Shown: positions 11,176-19,874 of the stretch, one piece after another | Layout: each line of letters starts with the position of its first letter | How positions within the stretch are numbered: position 1 is the first letter of the stretch | DNA from: Candidula unifasciata | Taxonomy: Eukaryota; Mollusca; Gastropoda; Stylommatophora; Geomitridae | DNA: 64,000 nucleotides | Direction of reading: 5' to 3' | NCBI GenBank assembly: GCA_905116865.2 | Contig: CAJHNH020007924.1 | Location: 62,001-126,000, forward strand | Notes under the pieces: model-generated | What the model saw: the letters and a program-made list of their open reading frames with translations, nothing else | Databases searched by the model: none | Told to the model about the DNA's origin: nothing | Translations under genes and position numbers: made by a program

Positions 11176-11325
11176 TTGTAACAGTGAGACCAATACTTAC
11201 AACAACTTCTGTAACAGTGAGACCAACACTTACAACAACTTCTGTAACAGTGAGACCAACACTTACAACAACTTCTGTAACAGTGAGACCAACACTTACA
11301 ACAAGTTCTGTAACAGTGTCTTGTA
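11176..11325. repeat. 33-bp minisatellite, right block
   Basis: Nearly perfect copies of AACTTCTGTAACAGTGAGAC plus CAACACTTACAAC, about four and a half units. The period is divisible by three, so frames on both strands stay open (11162-11378). These are artefacts. Confidence 0.9.
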
Positions 11326-11877
11326 GTGTGCTAACGTTGTTGCTATCCATTAATCCATGCACAACTTATGATAATTAGCCCACACTAGACTAATAACGTC
11401 TGGAATCCACTGGTCCATCCCACCCTAAGTCAACACTCACTCGCCACAATACTGACTCAAGTCCGCTGACATCTCCTGGCTTAAGTCAGGTCACTGGACA
11501 TTCCCGTGGATGCCCGAAAACACCAATTCACACAACACTGTCCCCAAAAATATTACAACCCTTCCAAATCCACACGAATCAGCAAGCAACATGTCTGTAA
11601 CATTGAGGTTTTATATACCTGTTAAATAAATATCTGAAATGTTCCAGGAAGGAAATGTGAAGACAGCAAGCTCTCCATCTCAAAATATGATCTGGTATAT
11701 GTCAAAGCATATCATGTGCCCCCCCCCCCCTTTCTCTTCTCCCCCCCCCCCCCCCAAAGCATTAAACTGTACCTAGCCTCTCACAGGCAAAGCTGTCAAG
11801 CCGTTTGACTAATTTTCATGTGCTCATTTCACTGACCACATCATTCAGTACTTAAGTAAATCACTTGGTATGGTGGT
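11326..11877. other. EXOSC6 last intron, no gene
   Basis: Intronic sequence between the last two EXOSC6 exons. Two C homopolymers lie at 11719-11730 and 11741-11755. No coding frame is supported. Confidence 0.6.
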
Positions 11878-12171
11878 TGGTAAGTAAAGAAAGATCCCAT
11901 GCAGATCACACCTTTTCATGCCTTTAAGCCCATTGGGCATATGGGAAGAGCACCCATTTTTGTACAGACCAATCGGCGCTAGGTGGGTAATGTGGTCAGC
12001 ATTACGCCGGCCGTCTTTACTTTTCCAGGACATACATACATCCTGGTACCCATTTCAGGCTGAGTTGACCTGGAACGCCCTATACGATAAAAATCCATGC
12101 AGCCCGCAGTGGGTTTCGATCGCGGTACATTGGAGTTACAAGTTGGACTCGCAACACCTAAGCCACGTTAC
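11878..12171 (-). mobile_element. tRNA-derived SINE (family 2), copy at an EXOSC6 splice donor
   Basis: On the minus strand the tRNA-like head ACGTGGCTTAGGTGTTGCGA and box-B-like GCGATCGAAACCC lead into a conserved body (GATGTGGTCA..ATCACCG..GGCCGCCTTTACTTCCCAGG) shared with copies at 16557-16804 and 59868-60102. The head begins at or within a few bases of the 5' splice site of the EXOSC6 exon ending at 12172, so the intron starts almost directly in the SINE. Confidence 0.8.
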
Positions 12172-12279
12172 CTGTTTGAGTGTGTCCAGTGACACCTGGC
12201 CATCAAATGATACCGCTGACACTTGATTCACAGAGGGAAGGAATGCCATGGTGGTGATACCTGCTGATTCCACTTTCTC
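12172..12279 (-). CDS. EXOSC6: EXOSC6 exon 8 (inferred number)
   Basis: The acceptor TTTGTTTTAACAG is followed by 36 codons in phase 0 and donor CAG|GTAACG. The residues ITTMAFLPSVNQVSAV match the conserved LTVALMPVLNQVAGL strand-turn-strand of EXOSC6 in the C-terminal half of the RNase PH fold. It runs in frame into the last exon (LDTLKQ, then SQQVCIENC). The donor abuts a SINE head, and its +5 position is C rather than the usual G. Confidence 0.93.
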
Positions 12280-12334
12280 CTGTTAAAACAAACATTTCAA
12301 TTTGGAAAACTGTGAAAAAAAAGGCCACTCTCTC

Positions 12335-12496
12335 TCTTCTTATTATTATTCACCAGCTGTAAACTCCGGCAGAAAGTTCTGGCTGCTCACACACTTCTGA
12401 ACTTTAGTCATGTTCCAAGACTTAGCGCACTGTGTGCACATCTGTTTTACATATCTGTCTTATTTGTATACAGTCTGCCAGTTCTCTGCCGTATAG
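12335..12496 (-). mobile_element. Interspersed repeat family 1, copy 2, split by SPIN
   Basis: Carries the reverse of the family landmarks: a TTCTT run, TTCACCAGCTGTAAACTCCG, AGAAAGTTCTGG and TACAGTCTGCCAGTTC. The copy stops in the middle of its GCCTCTCAGGCAGATGCA block, and a recognisable continuation (CGCAAATGCATTTGAAGGC) resumes at 12722 after the hAT insertion. Confidence 0.75.
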
Positions 12497-12721
12497 TAGC
12501 GGTTCTCAACTTGTAGGTCACAACCCTTTTGGGAGTCGACCGCCCCTTTCACAGGGGTCACCTAAGATCATCAGAAAATGCACGTTTAGTGTAATTATGA
12601 AGTAACAACGAAAATATATTTTAAAAATTTGGGAAAAGGGAGGGAGTGGGTGGGGGGGGGTCATCACAACAAGAGGAACTGTATTGAAGGGTCGCAGCAT
12701 TAGAAAGGTTGAGAACCATTG
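12497..12721 (+). mobile_element. SPIN-like non-autonomous hAT transposon
   Basis: A 225-bp element. It starts TAGCGGTTCTCAACTTGTAG and ends GGTTGAGAACCATTG, giving imperfect ~15-bp terminal inverted repeats. Internal words ACCCTTTTGGGAGTCG, CACAGGGGTCACCTAAGA and GAACTGTATTGAAGGGTCGC match what I know of the SPIN (SPACE INVADERS) consensus, a hAT family. The flanks CCGTATAG and CCTTACAC form an eroded 8-bp target duplication (5 of 8). It encodes no transposase and would need one in trans. It sits inside a family 1 repeat within an EXOSC6 intron. Confidence 0.88.
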
Positions 12722-12999
12722 CCTTACACGCAAATGCATTTGAAGGCAGCTGAACTCCAAAAGAATTGTCAATTCTTTCTCAGCTGGCAAGACCGCCCCC
12801 CCCCCCCCCCCCCCCAGTTCAGAAACTTTCTAATATGCCTGTGGAGAGGTACAGACAGGTTCAGCACCTTTGCATCTCATTCGTGACCTGTCTAAGAGTT
12901 CATGTGCAGATGGCTCCATAGCATGACAACTGTGACATCAAAAAAATGAAACTAGTTCTCTTAGGTAGAACAATGGGATTAGCAGTCTAAAAAACAAGC
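12722..12999. other. Intronic remainder with a 20-C run
   Basis: Continuation of the split family 1 copy for about 35 bp, then intronic sequence with a 20-nt C homopolymer at 12796-12815. No gene is seen. Confidence 0.5.
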
Positions 13000-13275
13000 T
13001 TCTTCTTCTTCGCATTCACCAACTGTAAACTGTAGGAAAGTTCTGGTTGTTCATCCACTTCAGGACTTTTTTCAGAACTTGAGTGTTGAGTGTGCATCCA
13101 TTTGACAGATCTAATTTGTATGCAGACTGCTGGTTCCTTGCCTCTCAGGCAGATGCACTTTGACTATGAAGGAAGCTCCCAATTAGTCAACTCTTACGCC
13201 ATGATTTTGGGTAGGCAGTGGGTCTATTCTTGTGTTCCCTATAATAGGGCCCTGGAACCCACATGGGGAAGAAAC
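13000..13275 (-). mobile_element. Interspersed repeat family 1, copy 3
   Basis: A nearly full-length copy. It has TTCTTCTTCTT at the low-coordinate end, then TTCACCAACTGTAAACTGTA, GCAGACTGCTGGTTCCTTGC, CTCTCAGGCAGATGCACTTT, the ATTTTGGGTAGGCAGTGGG block and CTATAATAGGGCCCTGG. The family may extend further right, to about 13400, in this copy. The frames 13090-13296 and 13183-13426 are incidental. Confidence 0.85.
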
Positions 13276-13462
13276 CAGCTGAAAACCATAAACTGATGAG
13301 GAAATCAAACCACATTTTACATCTGGGGGAAGATGATCCTGCGCATGTGCGCCTGTTAGCTTTGTCTTCAAGACACATGGATTCCTCAATGATCAGCAAG
13401 AGGCTAAACACATTGTATGGGGCCATGTACTGACATGATAAAAGTTAAATTATTTTCTACAT

Positions 13463-13647
13463 CAGGGCTATTCGACTGGCGGCTCGCGGGCTAAATCTGC
13501 CCTGCAGAGGCCTAGCAAATGACCTGCGGATCATCACTAGCTATATTGTGTTAATGATCTTTTTATGCCGCAGCTCAGGCATCTTCCCCGTGACAATCCC
13601 CATTAAAAAAATTGTGGCTCCTGAGAAAACTGAGTTGAATAGCCTTG
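13463..13647 (+). mobile_element. hAT-type miniature transposon with 8-bp target duplication
   Basis: A 185-bp element. It begins CAGGGCTATTCGACTGGCGG and ends AGTTGAATAGCCTTG, so the ends are 15-bp inverted repeats with a few mismatches. It is flanked by TTCTACAT and TTCTACAC, an 8-bp duplication with one mismatch, which is diagnostic for hAT elements. It has no transposase. The GC-rich start CTGGCGGCTCGCGGGC contrasts with its surroundings. Confidence 0.85.
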
Positions 13648-13733
13648 TTCTACACAATATAACAGACAATACACGTGTCTGCCTGTCATTCTGGAAAATA
13701 CTCATGTTACCTTCACAGATTATGATCAGATTT

Positions 13734-13805
13734 AGTTTGTAGTGTACAGGTTATCACATCTGCTCAACATGCGGAAGGTCCTGGGTTCAAACCCCCAGCT
13801 GAACT
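13734..13805 (+). tRNA. tRNA-Val(AAC)-like sequence, probably degenerate
   Basis: GTGTACAGGTTATCAC resembles the D-arm of eukaryotic tRNA-Val. An anticodon arm TCTGC-TCAACAT-GCGGA places AAC as anticodon. GGTCCTGGGTTCAAACC resembles the T-arm and B box. The T-loop appears one base too long and the acceptor stem (AGTTTGT with CTGAACT) pairs poorly, so a pseudogene or SINE head is more likely than an active gene. An AT-rich stretch follows rather than a clear T-run. Confidence 0.55.
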
Positions 13806-14117
13806 TAATTTTATTTTTATTTTGTATATTTTAAGTATCATTGTTCTCAGAACTGTCAGTAACAGATGGTTCAAGTATTTAAAAATTTTTTTTAGGGGGG
13901 AGGGGGCTGACCAGACTGTAACCCTGAGTCACAGCCTAAGGATCTGAGTGGTAGGAACCTTCCAGACCAGGTCTTCCTGTAGTGGGCAGGGGTGTGGAGC
14001 AGTTGAGATGGTGGCAGCTTCATCAGTCAAATTTGTGGGGCGTAAAATGGGTAAGAGGTGGCAGGAGCCTCAGGTGAAGTAGAAGACAGCAGGATCAAAT
14101 TTTCTTTCACTATTCAA

Positions 14118-14372
14118 AGCCATATTTACAACAATACGAAGGAGACAAACACTGTTCTTTGGCCACATAATGAGAAGGGAGGCACTGGAAAACATCGTGA
14201 CAACTGGAAAGATCAGTGGAAACAGGTGTAGAGGCAGACCAAGAGATGAAGCTGGATGGGCTGAAACGATGGCATGGAGGGATATCAAGAGAACTGTTTC
14301 AGGCAACCAGGGATCGTGATCTGTGGAGATGCATAAGCGCCTACGCTAACTGGCAAGGCACATGATGATGAT
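14118..14372 (+). mobile_element. LINE polymerase C-terminus with frameshift
   Basis: The plus frame RRRQTLFFGHIMRREALENI, then VTTGKISGNRCRGRPRDEAG, matches the G-H-x-M-R-R ... G-x-R-x-R-G-R end of a LINE polymerase. After a frameshift it continues as ELFQATRDRDLWRC and ends ANWQGT with stop, then (ATG)n. It is 5'-truncated, with no catalytic residues left. The minus frame 14306-14070 is a shadow. Confidence 0.78.
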
Positions 14373-14885
14373 CTGAAGCCAGACATTTAAAATCTCATCT
14401 ATCACATTTAGTGACACTGGATACAAAATGGGAAAATGGTCAAAAGACAAAAATAAATACTCGGATGACAAAAAAATAGCAGGCCAAGACAACCATATAA
14501 CCCTGCTTCAAAACTAAAGAATATGTGAGATGACAAACCACGACCATTCACATTTACCAGCTTCGAATGTGACAACAATGTACCTAAGGTGGAAATCAAA
14601 AGTAACTAACAAAAGATTAAGTGGACTGACTTCATTGCATGGAGCTTTACCCCACATTGCTCAGTCTCTCTCACTAGAACAGCTAGCCAACTGCTGAGTG
14701 TTACGCACACAGCTCTGCTCCAGTGACACTCCCCACGGATCTCTGTAAAAAGTGCCCCCCCCCCCCCTCCCCAACAGTGCCATCCATGAAACAAATCAAC
14801 AGCCTTCATAGCTGGGGACAAAAGGCTTAAACAGTCAGACATAAAAACATACAGAAGAATGAGAGAACAGAAGAAGGTAACCTAC
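14373..14885. other. EXOSC6 intron segment, no gene
   Basis: A 13-C run lies at about 14755-14767. Short minus frames (14408-14842) have no domain. Confidence 0.5.
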
Positions 14886-14954
14886 GCTACTGTCAAGAAT
14901 TGCGTCCTCCTCCTGTGCTGTTGGATCTGTCAACATCTGAGTTCCACATATGGC
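14886..14954 (-). CDS. EXOSC6: EXOSC6 exon 7 (inferred number)
   Basis: The acceptor TTTTGATCTCAG is followed by 23 codons in phase 0. The donor is AGC|GTAGGT. The residues CGTQMLTDPTAQEE match the LLDPTRLEEE segment of EXOSC6. Both joins keep frame: LASSV leads into AICGTQML, and DSS leads into EKVESAG. The alternative donor four bases earlier would break phase. The larger plus frame over this site is unrelated. Confidence 0.9.
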
Positions 14955-15944
14955 CTGAGATCAAAACACAGCAAACAGAGAACCAACTCAGTCCAAAGCC
15001 AGCTAATGGTACAAGTATGGTACACAGTAACAAATGTGACTGGTGGCTCACTATCAACATGCACCAAAGTTGACCAAATTATGGTGACCTCAGCTGGCAA
15101 CATGCATTTTAATGGAAACATCAATAGGTTCATTTGCTGATGTCACAAATTGTAATACCCAATTTCCAGGGTCTTCAGTAAATCTAGATTGATTGTTACT
15201 TCACATGCTAACCTGCTGAAGCTACAAGTTGTGATACCAAATTTCCACCACTAAGTCTAAATCTATTTATGCACTAATGCCAAACTGCTCAAGGAGCCAG
15301 GTGCAGTAACTCAGAAAACAATTCACCCCACTCAACTCTATGGATTTTCCAAAAAAATGTGTTAACCGTTTACTTGTCATTAAATGCATACCATTTATTT
15401 TGCATACATGAAATTCTTCTTCGACACTCCTCTTCAAAAGCACAGCTGGCTTGTGTTGTTGCAGTAAGCCTCTCTAGGAGGTTGACTTTTACGAGCGCTT
15501 GTTAAGGGATAATATGCCAATTATTTTTCCTCCAAAATGAAGCACCAGAATGCCCTGCTGACAAGAGTTGTGTGTTAAACCTGCATCTACACAGCTTCCT
15601 GCTTCTGTTCCCCCACCCCCCCCCCCCCTCCCAACAATGGAGCATGGACATACCACAAACTTCTGCCAGACTACTGATACACATTTCATGACTGGTTGGA
15701 TTTTATAGCTAAAGTCTGTCTACAACGGGAGGCAGCCACTCCGACACCAACTCTCTCCTTGTCAGATGTACGGCATGTTACACTGCTACTGTGTCTATAT
15801 TTGCCTTATAGGGTCAGGGACAGACCACTTGCTACTCCACTCATACACTTGCTAGGCTGACATGGATGGATCACCATCCTGCATCTTCATTTGCCAATGA
15901 ATTTCACACCTTCGCTGCTTTAAAAAATGCTCCTCATTTCTGCT
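14955..15944. other. EXOSC6 intron, no gene; one diverged duplication
   Basis: Two ~80-bp diverged direct repeats, both with a TACCCAATTTCCA/TACCAAATTTCCA word and TAAATCTA, lie at about 15140-15290. A CCCCC-rich run lies at about 15610. No coding feature is supported. Confidence 0.45.
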
Positions 15945-16240
15945 GCATGTCTTCTTCTTCTCATTCACTGGCTGTAAAATCTGACAAAATTTCTGGTTGT
16001 TTGTCCACCTCCGGACTCCAGTCCTTCTCTAGAACCTCAGTGTTGCAAGCACATCCATTTTAAAGATCTGATTCATCTGTATGCAGATAGCTGGTTCCTT
16101 GCCTTTCAGGCAGATGCACTCTGACTTTGAAATAAGCTACCAATTGGTCAACTATTATGACATGCTTTTAGGTAGGCAGTGGGTCTATTCTTGCTTTCCC
16201 CACAATGGGGTCCCGGGACCCACATGGAGAGGTGCATGTC
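15945..16240 (-). mobile_element. Interspersed repeat family 1, copy 4
   Basis: Same landmarks and order as copy 3, including TTCACTGGCTGTAAAATCTG, GCAGATAGCTGGTTCCTTGC, TTTCAGGCAGATGCACTCTG and TTTTAGGTAGGCAGTGGG. Located in the EXOSC6 intron between 14954 and 16868. Confidence 0.83.
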
Positions 16241-16556
16241 AAATCTTTAAACTGTCATTTTGACATCACTGTGTTCGTCTGCACAGTAATGTCATGTGCT
16301 TAACCAGTTTTCAACTGAAGCCCCCAGTAATATATCACTGATCACATCTTTCCGTTATGCCCTATGACAGTGCTCCACTGTGCTATTGAAAGGCATGGGA
16401 ATCACAGCTCATGACGATGGCTAGTGTAACGAGCAAGACCAGGTCCCGTCAAGAAGAATCTTCCACTGTTGCCATAACTGAAAGACATGAACCCTTCCCT
16501 CTACAAATGTAGCAAGTGTGCAGATTTAAACAAACATGGGTAAGTCAAAGCTAAAG

Positions 16557-16804
16557 TAAGTAAAGGACCCTCTTCCACAACTTCGGGTGGATTGGGCATA
16601 AAGGGCTAGCCTTATATTTTATAGGCCAATGGGTACTTGGTGGATGATGTGGTCAACATCACCGTGGTCGCCTTTACTTCCCAGGACTGCACCTGGTAAC
16701 CACTCAAGGCTGGGTCTATTTTTTTAACCAGTTCCACCAAATACCAAATGTACGACCTTTCAATCCGCAGACGAGCGTCTAGCCTCTACACCACATCGGC
16801 TCCC
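16557..16804 (-). mobile_element. tRNA-derived SINE (family 2), copy 2
   Basis: The minus-strand head GGAGCCGATGTGGTGTAGAG is an A-box-like start, followed about 35 bp on by GAAAGGTCGTA before a decayed B box. The body GATGTGGTCAACATCACCGT..CCTTTACTTCCCAGGACTG matches the copies at 11878-12171 and 59868-60102. The tail is rich in CTTTAC words. Confidence 0.8.
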
Positions 16805-16867
16805 CACAAAAACAGGTACATGACAAACAGAAGGAGATAAACATTACATTAACCAATGGATTCTTAC

Positions 16868-16953
16868 CACTGAGGAGGCGAGCACTAGGTCATACATCTC
16901 TATACCAGCAGACGCCAGAGCAACACAGGAAGCCAAGATGGCTGCAGATAGCG
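16868..16953 (-). CDS. EXOSC6: EXOSC6 exon 6 (inferred number)
   Basis: The acceptor TTGTTTTCCTCAG completes a GCG alanine codon split from the previous exon, then 28 codons run to donor GTG|GTAAGA in phase 0. The residues SAGIEMYDLVL match the invariant ADAGVEMYDLVVG block of EXOSC6. This is the most diagnostic stretch of the family and lies in the RNase PH-fold core. Confidence 0.95.
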
Positions 16954-17253
16954 CTGAGGAAAACAAATAAAACATGCTGTTAGTTGAGAATGAAAAAAAA
17001 AAGATATAGATGTAAAAGTGATAAACCAATTACAACAACCACTGTCAACCCAAATGCACTGGGTATACTAGATATTACGCATGTGCTTCAGTCAATGTGT
17101 TTTGTATACTTGTACATCTTCAGTTTGGTCAGGCAAACTAAATCAATCAAGCAACACAATTCACCCACAATGTGCTTTGTAAACAGACCCCCATGAATAA
17201 GTATACTTATGCTTTTGTTGCCTTCAGTATTGCCACAGTCAGGCATCAGCTAT

Positions 17254-17277
17254 GATATTCTGGGACTGAAAGGGTTA
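17254..17277 (-). repeat. Isolated TTAA-type terminal repeat remnant
   Basis: The minus strand reads TTAACCCTTTCAGTCCCAG, matching the terminal inverted repeat of the TTAA miniature element at 37940-38083 (TTAACTCTTTCAGTCCCA). No partner end was found within a few hundred bases, so this is a solo or deleted copy. Confidence 0.5.
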
Positions 17278-17309
17278 AAACATGCTGCAATAAAATCTTA
17301 CAACTAAAT

Positions 17310-17862
17310 TGGAATGTACTCCAGGGTATTATATTTACACTTGGAAGTGCTCCAGGGTATTATATTCACACTTGGAAGTGCTCCAGTGTATTATATTTAC
17401 ACTTGGAAGTACTCCAGGGTAATATATTTACACTTGGAAGTACTCCAGTGTATTATATTTACACTTGGAAGTACTCCAGGGTATTACATTTACACTTGGA
17501 AGTACTCCAGTGTATTATATTTACACTTGGAAGTGCTCCAGGGTAATATATTTATACACTTAGAAGTACTCCAGGGTATTACATTTACACTTGGAAGTAC
17601 TCCAGGGTATTATATTTACACCTGGAAGTGCTCCAGGGTATTATATTTACACCTGGAAGTGCTCCAGGGTATTATATTTACACTTGGAAGTGCTCCAGGG
17701 TATTATATTTACACTTGGAAGTGCTCAAGGGTAATATATTTACACTTGAAGTACTCCAGGGTATTACATTTACACTTGGAAGTACTCCAGGGTATTATAT
17801 TTACACTTGGAAGTATTCCAGGGTAATATATTTACACTTGGAAGTGCTCCAGGGTATTACAG
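17310..17862. repeat. 31-bp minisatellite with a 170-codon open frame
   Basis: About eighteen units of CTCCAGGGTATTATATTTAC plus ACTTGGAAGTG. Because 31 is not a multiple of three, the plus frame (17314-17826) cycles through all three phases every 93 bp and still has no stop, giving a 31-residue periodic product. There is no promoter, splice or family evidence for a protein. It lies in an EXOSC6 intron. Confidence 0.93.
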
Positions 17863-18110
17863 TTTAACCTAGAGGTCCACTGCTCTATCTGAGATGCTAT
17901 GGAGAAAAATCAGCATCTTATTAAGATCTATGTCCATACACCCTCCAGGACTAGAATTCTACAACCGACAGAGCCAGCAAGACATGGACAATGTGCACAA
18001 ACAACAAATGTTCCTGTTCATAATATATAGCATCCCTGACATTAGTAGAATAGTTCACTTAGTGCTAGGTTATAATAGTTTACTATACCAACACTGCTGT
18101 GTTCACTTAC

Positions 18111-18171
18111 CAGATCCATCATTTTGTAATACCATGACGTAGATGTTGATCTGTGACTTGGGATACTTATG
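18111..18171 (-). CDS. EXOSC6: EXOSC6 exon 5 (inferred number)
   Basis: The acceptor CACTTTCAG is followed by 20 codons plus one base and donor CTG|GTAAGTG. HKYPKSQINIYVMVLQNDGS matches the RYPRAQLEVSALLLEDGGS segment of EXOSC6. It joins in phase 0 to the preceding SSVCL and in phase 1 to the following exon (a split GCG codon). At 61 bp this is a small exon. Confidence 0.95.
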
Positions 18172-18184
18172 CTGAAAGTGAAAA

Positions 18185-18475
18185 AAACAATTTTTGTCAC
18201 ACAAATATAAACAACACTGGTCAGACATATACAACAGGGGTCAGAGAAATCATACAGGACAATTAAATACAAAGAACAGGCGTCAGAAGAATCATACAAG
18301 ACACATACAAACAATAGTGACCAGACAAATCATACATGGCAATCAACTACAAACAATGGTGGCAAACCAATCAAAAAGGACATTTTACGTACAAACATCA
18401 GGGGTCTAATAATCAGTGACCAAATACAAACATCATGGTCAACTAATCAGTGATCATATACAAACACAGTATTCT
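18185..18475. repeat. Degenerate ~40-bp minisatellite
   Basis: Six or seven diverged units with ACAAACAATGGTCAGACAAA and TCATACA..GGACAAT words. Intronic, with no coding support. Confidence 0.7.
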
Positions 18476-18844
18476 GTTCCTATGAATCTATCTCCATTCC
18501 TGTATCATTCAGGTCCTCTTTATATCGTAGCATTCAAAAAGACACCTGGACTCAAGAGCAGAGTGTGCAGAGCAAGCAATGGGGAACCATGAAGGACCTG
18601 CTACTGACATGCCAGTTCATAGAGGCAACCCACCTGATGGTCTGATCTGAGCATACAAAACCGAACGCAAAGAAGAAGAAACAAAGCAGACTTGTTCTTT
18701 TATCATCCTGACAACTATTAAGACCAACATTTTATGGGCTGTTGTATAAAAGCCCCAAAATATCCAAGTAACATTCACTCACAGCAGGAGATTCTTCAGT
18801 TGGCCATATATCTGTCATTTAGAGCTATGATTGTCCCTCACATG

Positions 18845-19510
18845 TCAGTGCTGAACGACAAGACTTTACCCACAAACATATACCCACCAGAGAGAACATT
18901 ACAGTGGCCCTCACACATCAGTGCTAAACGACAAGACTTTACCCACAAACATATACCCACCAGAGAGAACATTACAGTGGCCCTCACACATCAGTGCTAA
19001 ACGACAAGACTTTACCCACAAACATATACCCACCAGAGAGAACATTACAATGGCCCTCACAGATCAATGCTGAATGACAAGACTTTACCCACAAACATAT
19101 ACCCACCAGAGAGAACATTACAGTGGCCCTCACACATCAGTGCTAAACGACAAGACTTTACCCACAAACATACACCCACCAGAGAGAACATTACAGTGGC
19201 CCTCGCACATCAATGCTAAACGACAAGACTTTACCCACAAACATATACCCACCAGAGAGAACATTACAGTGGCCCTCACACATCAATGCTGAATGACAAG
19301 ACTTTACCCACAAACATATACCCACCAGAGAGAACATTACAGTGGCCCTCACACATCAATGCTGAATGACAAGACTTTACCCACAAACATATACCCACCA
19401 GAGAGAACATTACAGTGGCCCTCACACATCAATGCTGAATGACAAGACTTTACCCACAAACATATACCCACCAGACAGAATATGAAAGTGGCTCTCACCC
19501 ATCAATGCTG
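18845..19510. repeat. 73-bp minisatellite
   Basis: About nine units of 73 bp contain TGCTAAACGACAAGACTTTA, CCCACAAACATATACCCACC, AGAGAGAACATTACAGTGGC and CCTCACACATCA. Units differ at only a few bases (for example AACGACA versus AATGACA), which defines two interleaved subtypes. It ends about 35 bp from an EXOSC6 splice donor. The frames 18734-19292 are artefacts. Confidence 0.95.
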
Positions 19511-19544
19511 AATGACAAGACCTGATTTACAAACAAGTTCTTAC

Positions 19545-19719
19545 CAGACAGACACTGGACTCCATGGCTTCCAGGATGCGTACTGCCATGTCCTTCTCAT
19601 GTTCGTCCTGCTGGTGCATGCGTCGCTGCTTGCAGGAAAATGTCAGAAACTTGAAGTCACAGGTCAGCTGACCCTTTAAACTGAAGTCCTCTCTCCGCAA
19701 CACCTCTCTGGGACCATAA
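19545..19719 (-). CDS. EXOSC6: EXOSC6 exon 4 (inferred number)
   Basis: The acceptor TTGTTCATGCAG gives one base completing a GTT codon, then 58 codons to donor CTG|GTAAGA. YGPRE begins the conserved turn after the TKV strand. GQLTCDFKFLTFSCKQRR matches RLLCDFRRAPFAGRRRR, and DMAVRILEAMESSVCL matches ELALALQEALEPAVRL of EXOSC6. The basic CKQRR patch corresponds to the family's RNA-facing arginine-rich segment. This is the longest exon seen. Confidence 0.96.
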
Positions 19720-19739
19720 CTGCATGAACAATAGTTGGT

Positions 19740-19874
19740 TCAGAACCATTAAAGTAACCTGACGGTTAGTTAAAACCAGGAGTTATAGTTAAAAATTCTT
19801 AGTTATTGGAGAGTCAGCTAAAACTGTTAGTCACAGAAACTAATAGTTAACTTATTGTTAGCTATACCTTTTAG
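19740..19874. repeat. 46-bp minisatellite, left block
   Basis: Diverged units with GTTAGCTAAAAC, AGTTATAGTTA and ACTAATA words, the same family as 21041-21780. The two are separated by the LINE at 19884-21031. Confidence 0.7.

Noticed and set aside
15502..15689. Minus frames rich in glycine as a coding exon
   Set aside because: The frames run through a C/G homopolymer and have no splice borders or homology.
18734..19292. Plus-strand frames of 72-88 codons as genes
   Set aside because: They are produced by the 73-bp minisatellite and repeat the same peptide in different phases.
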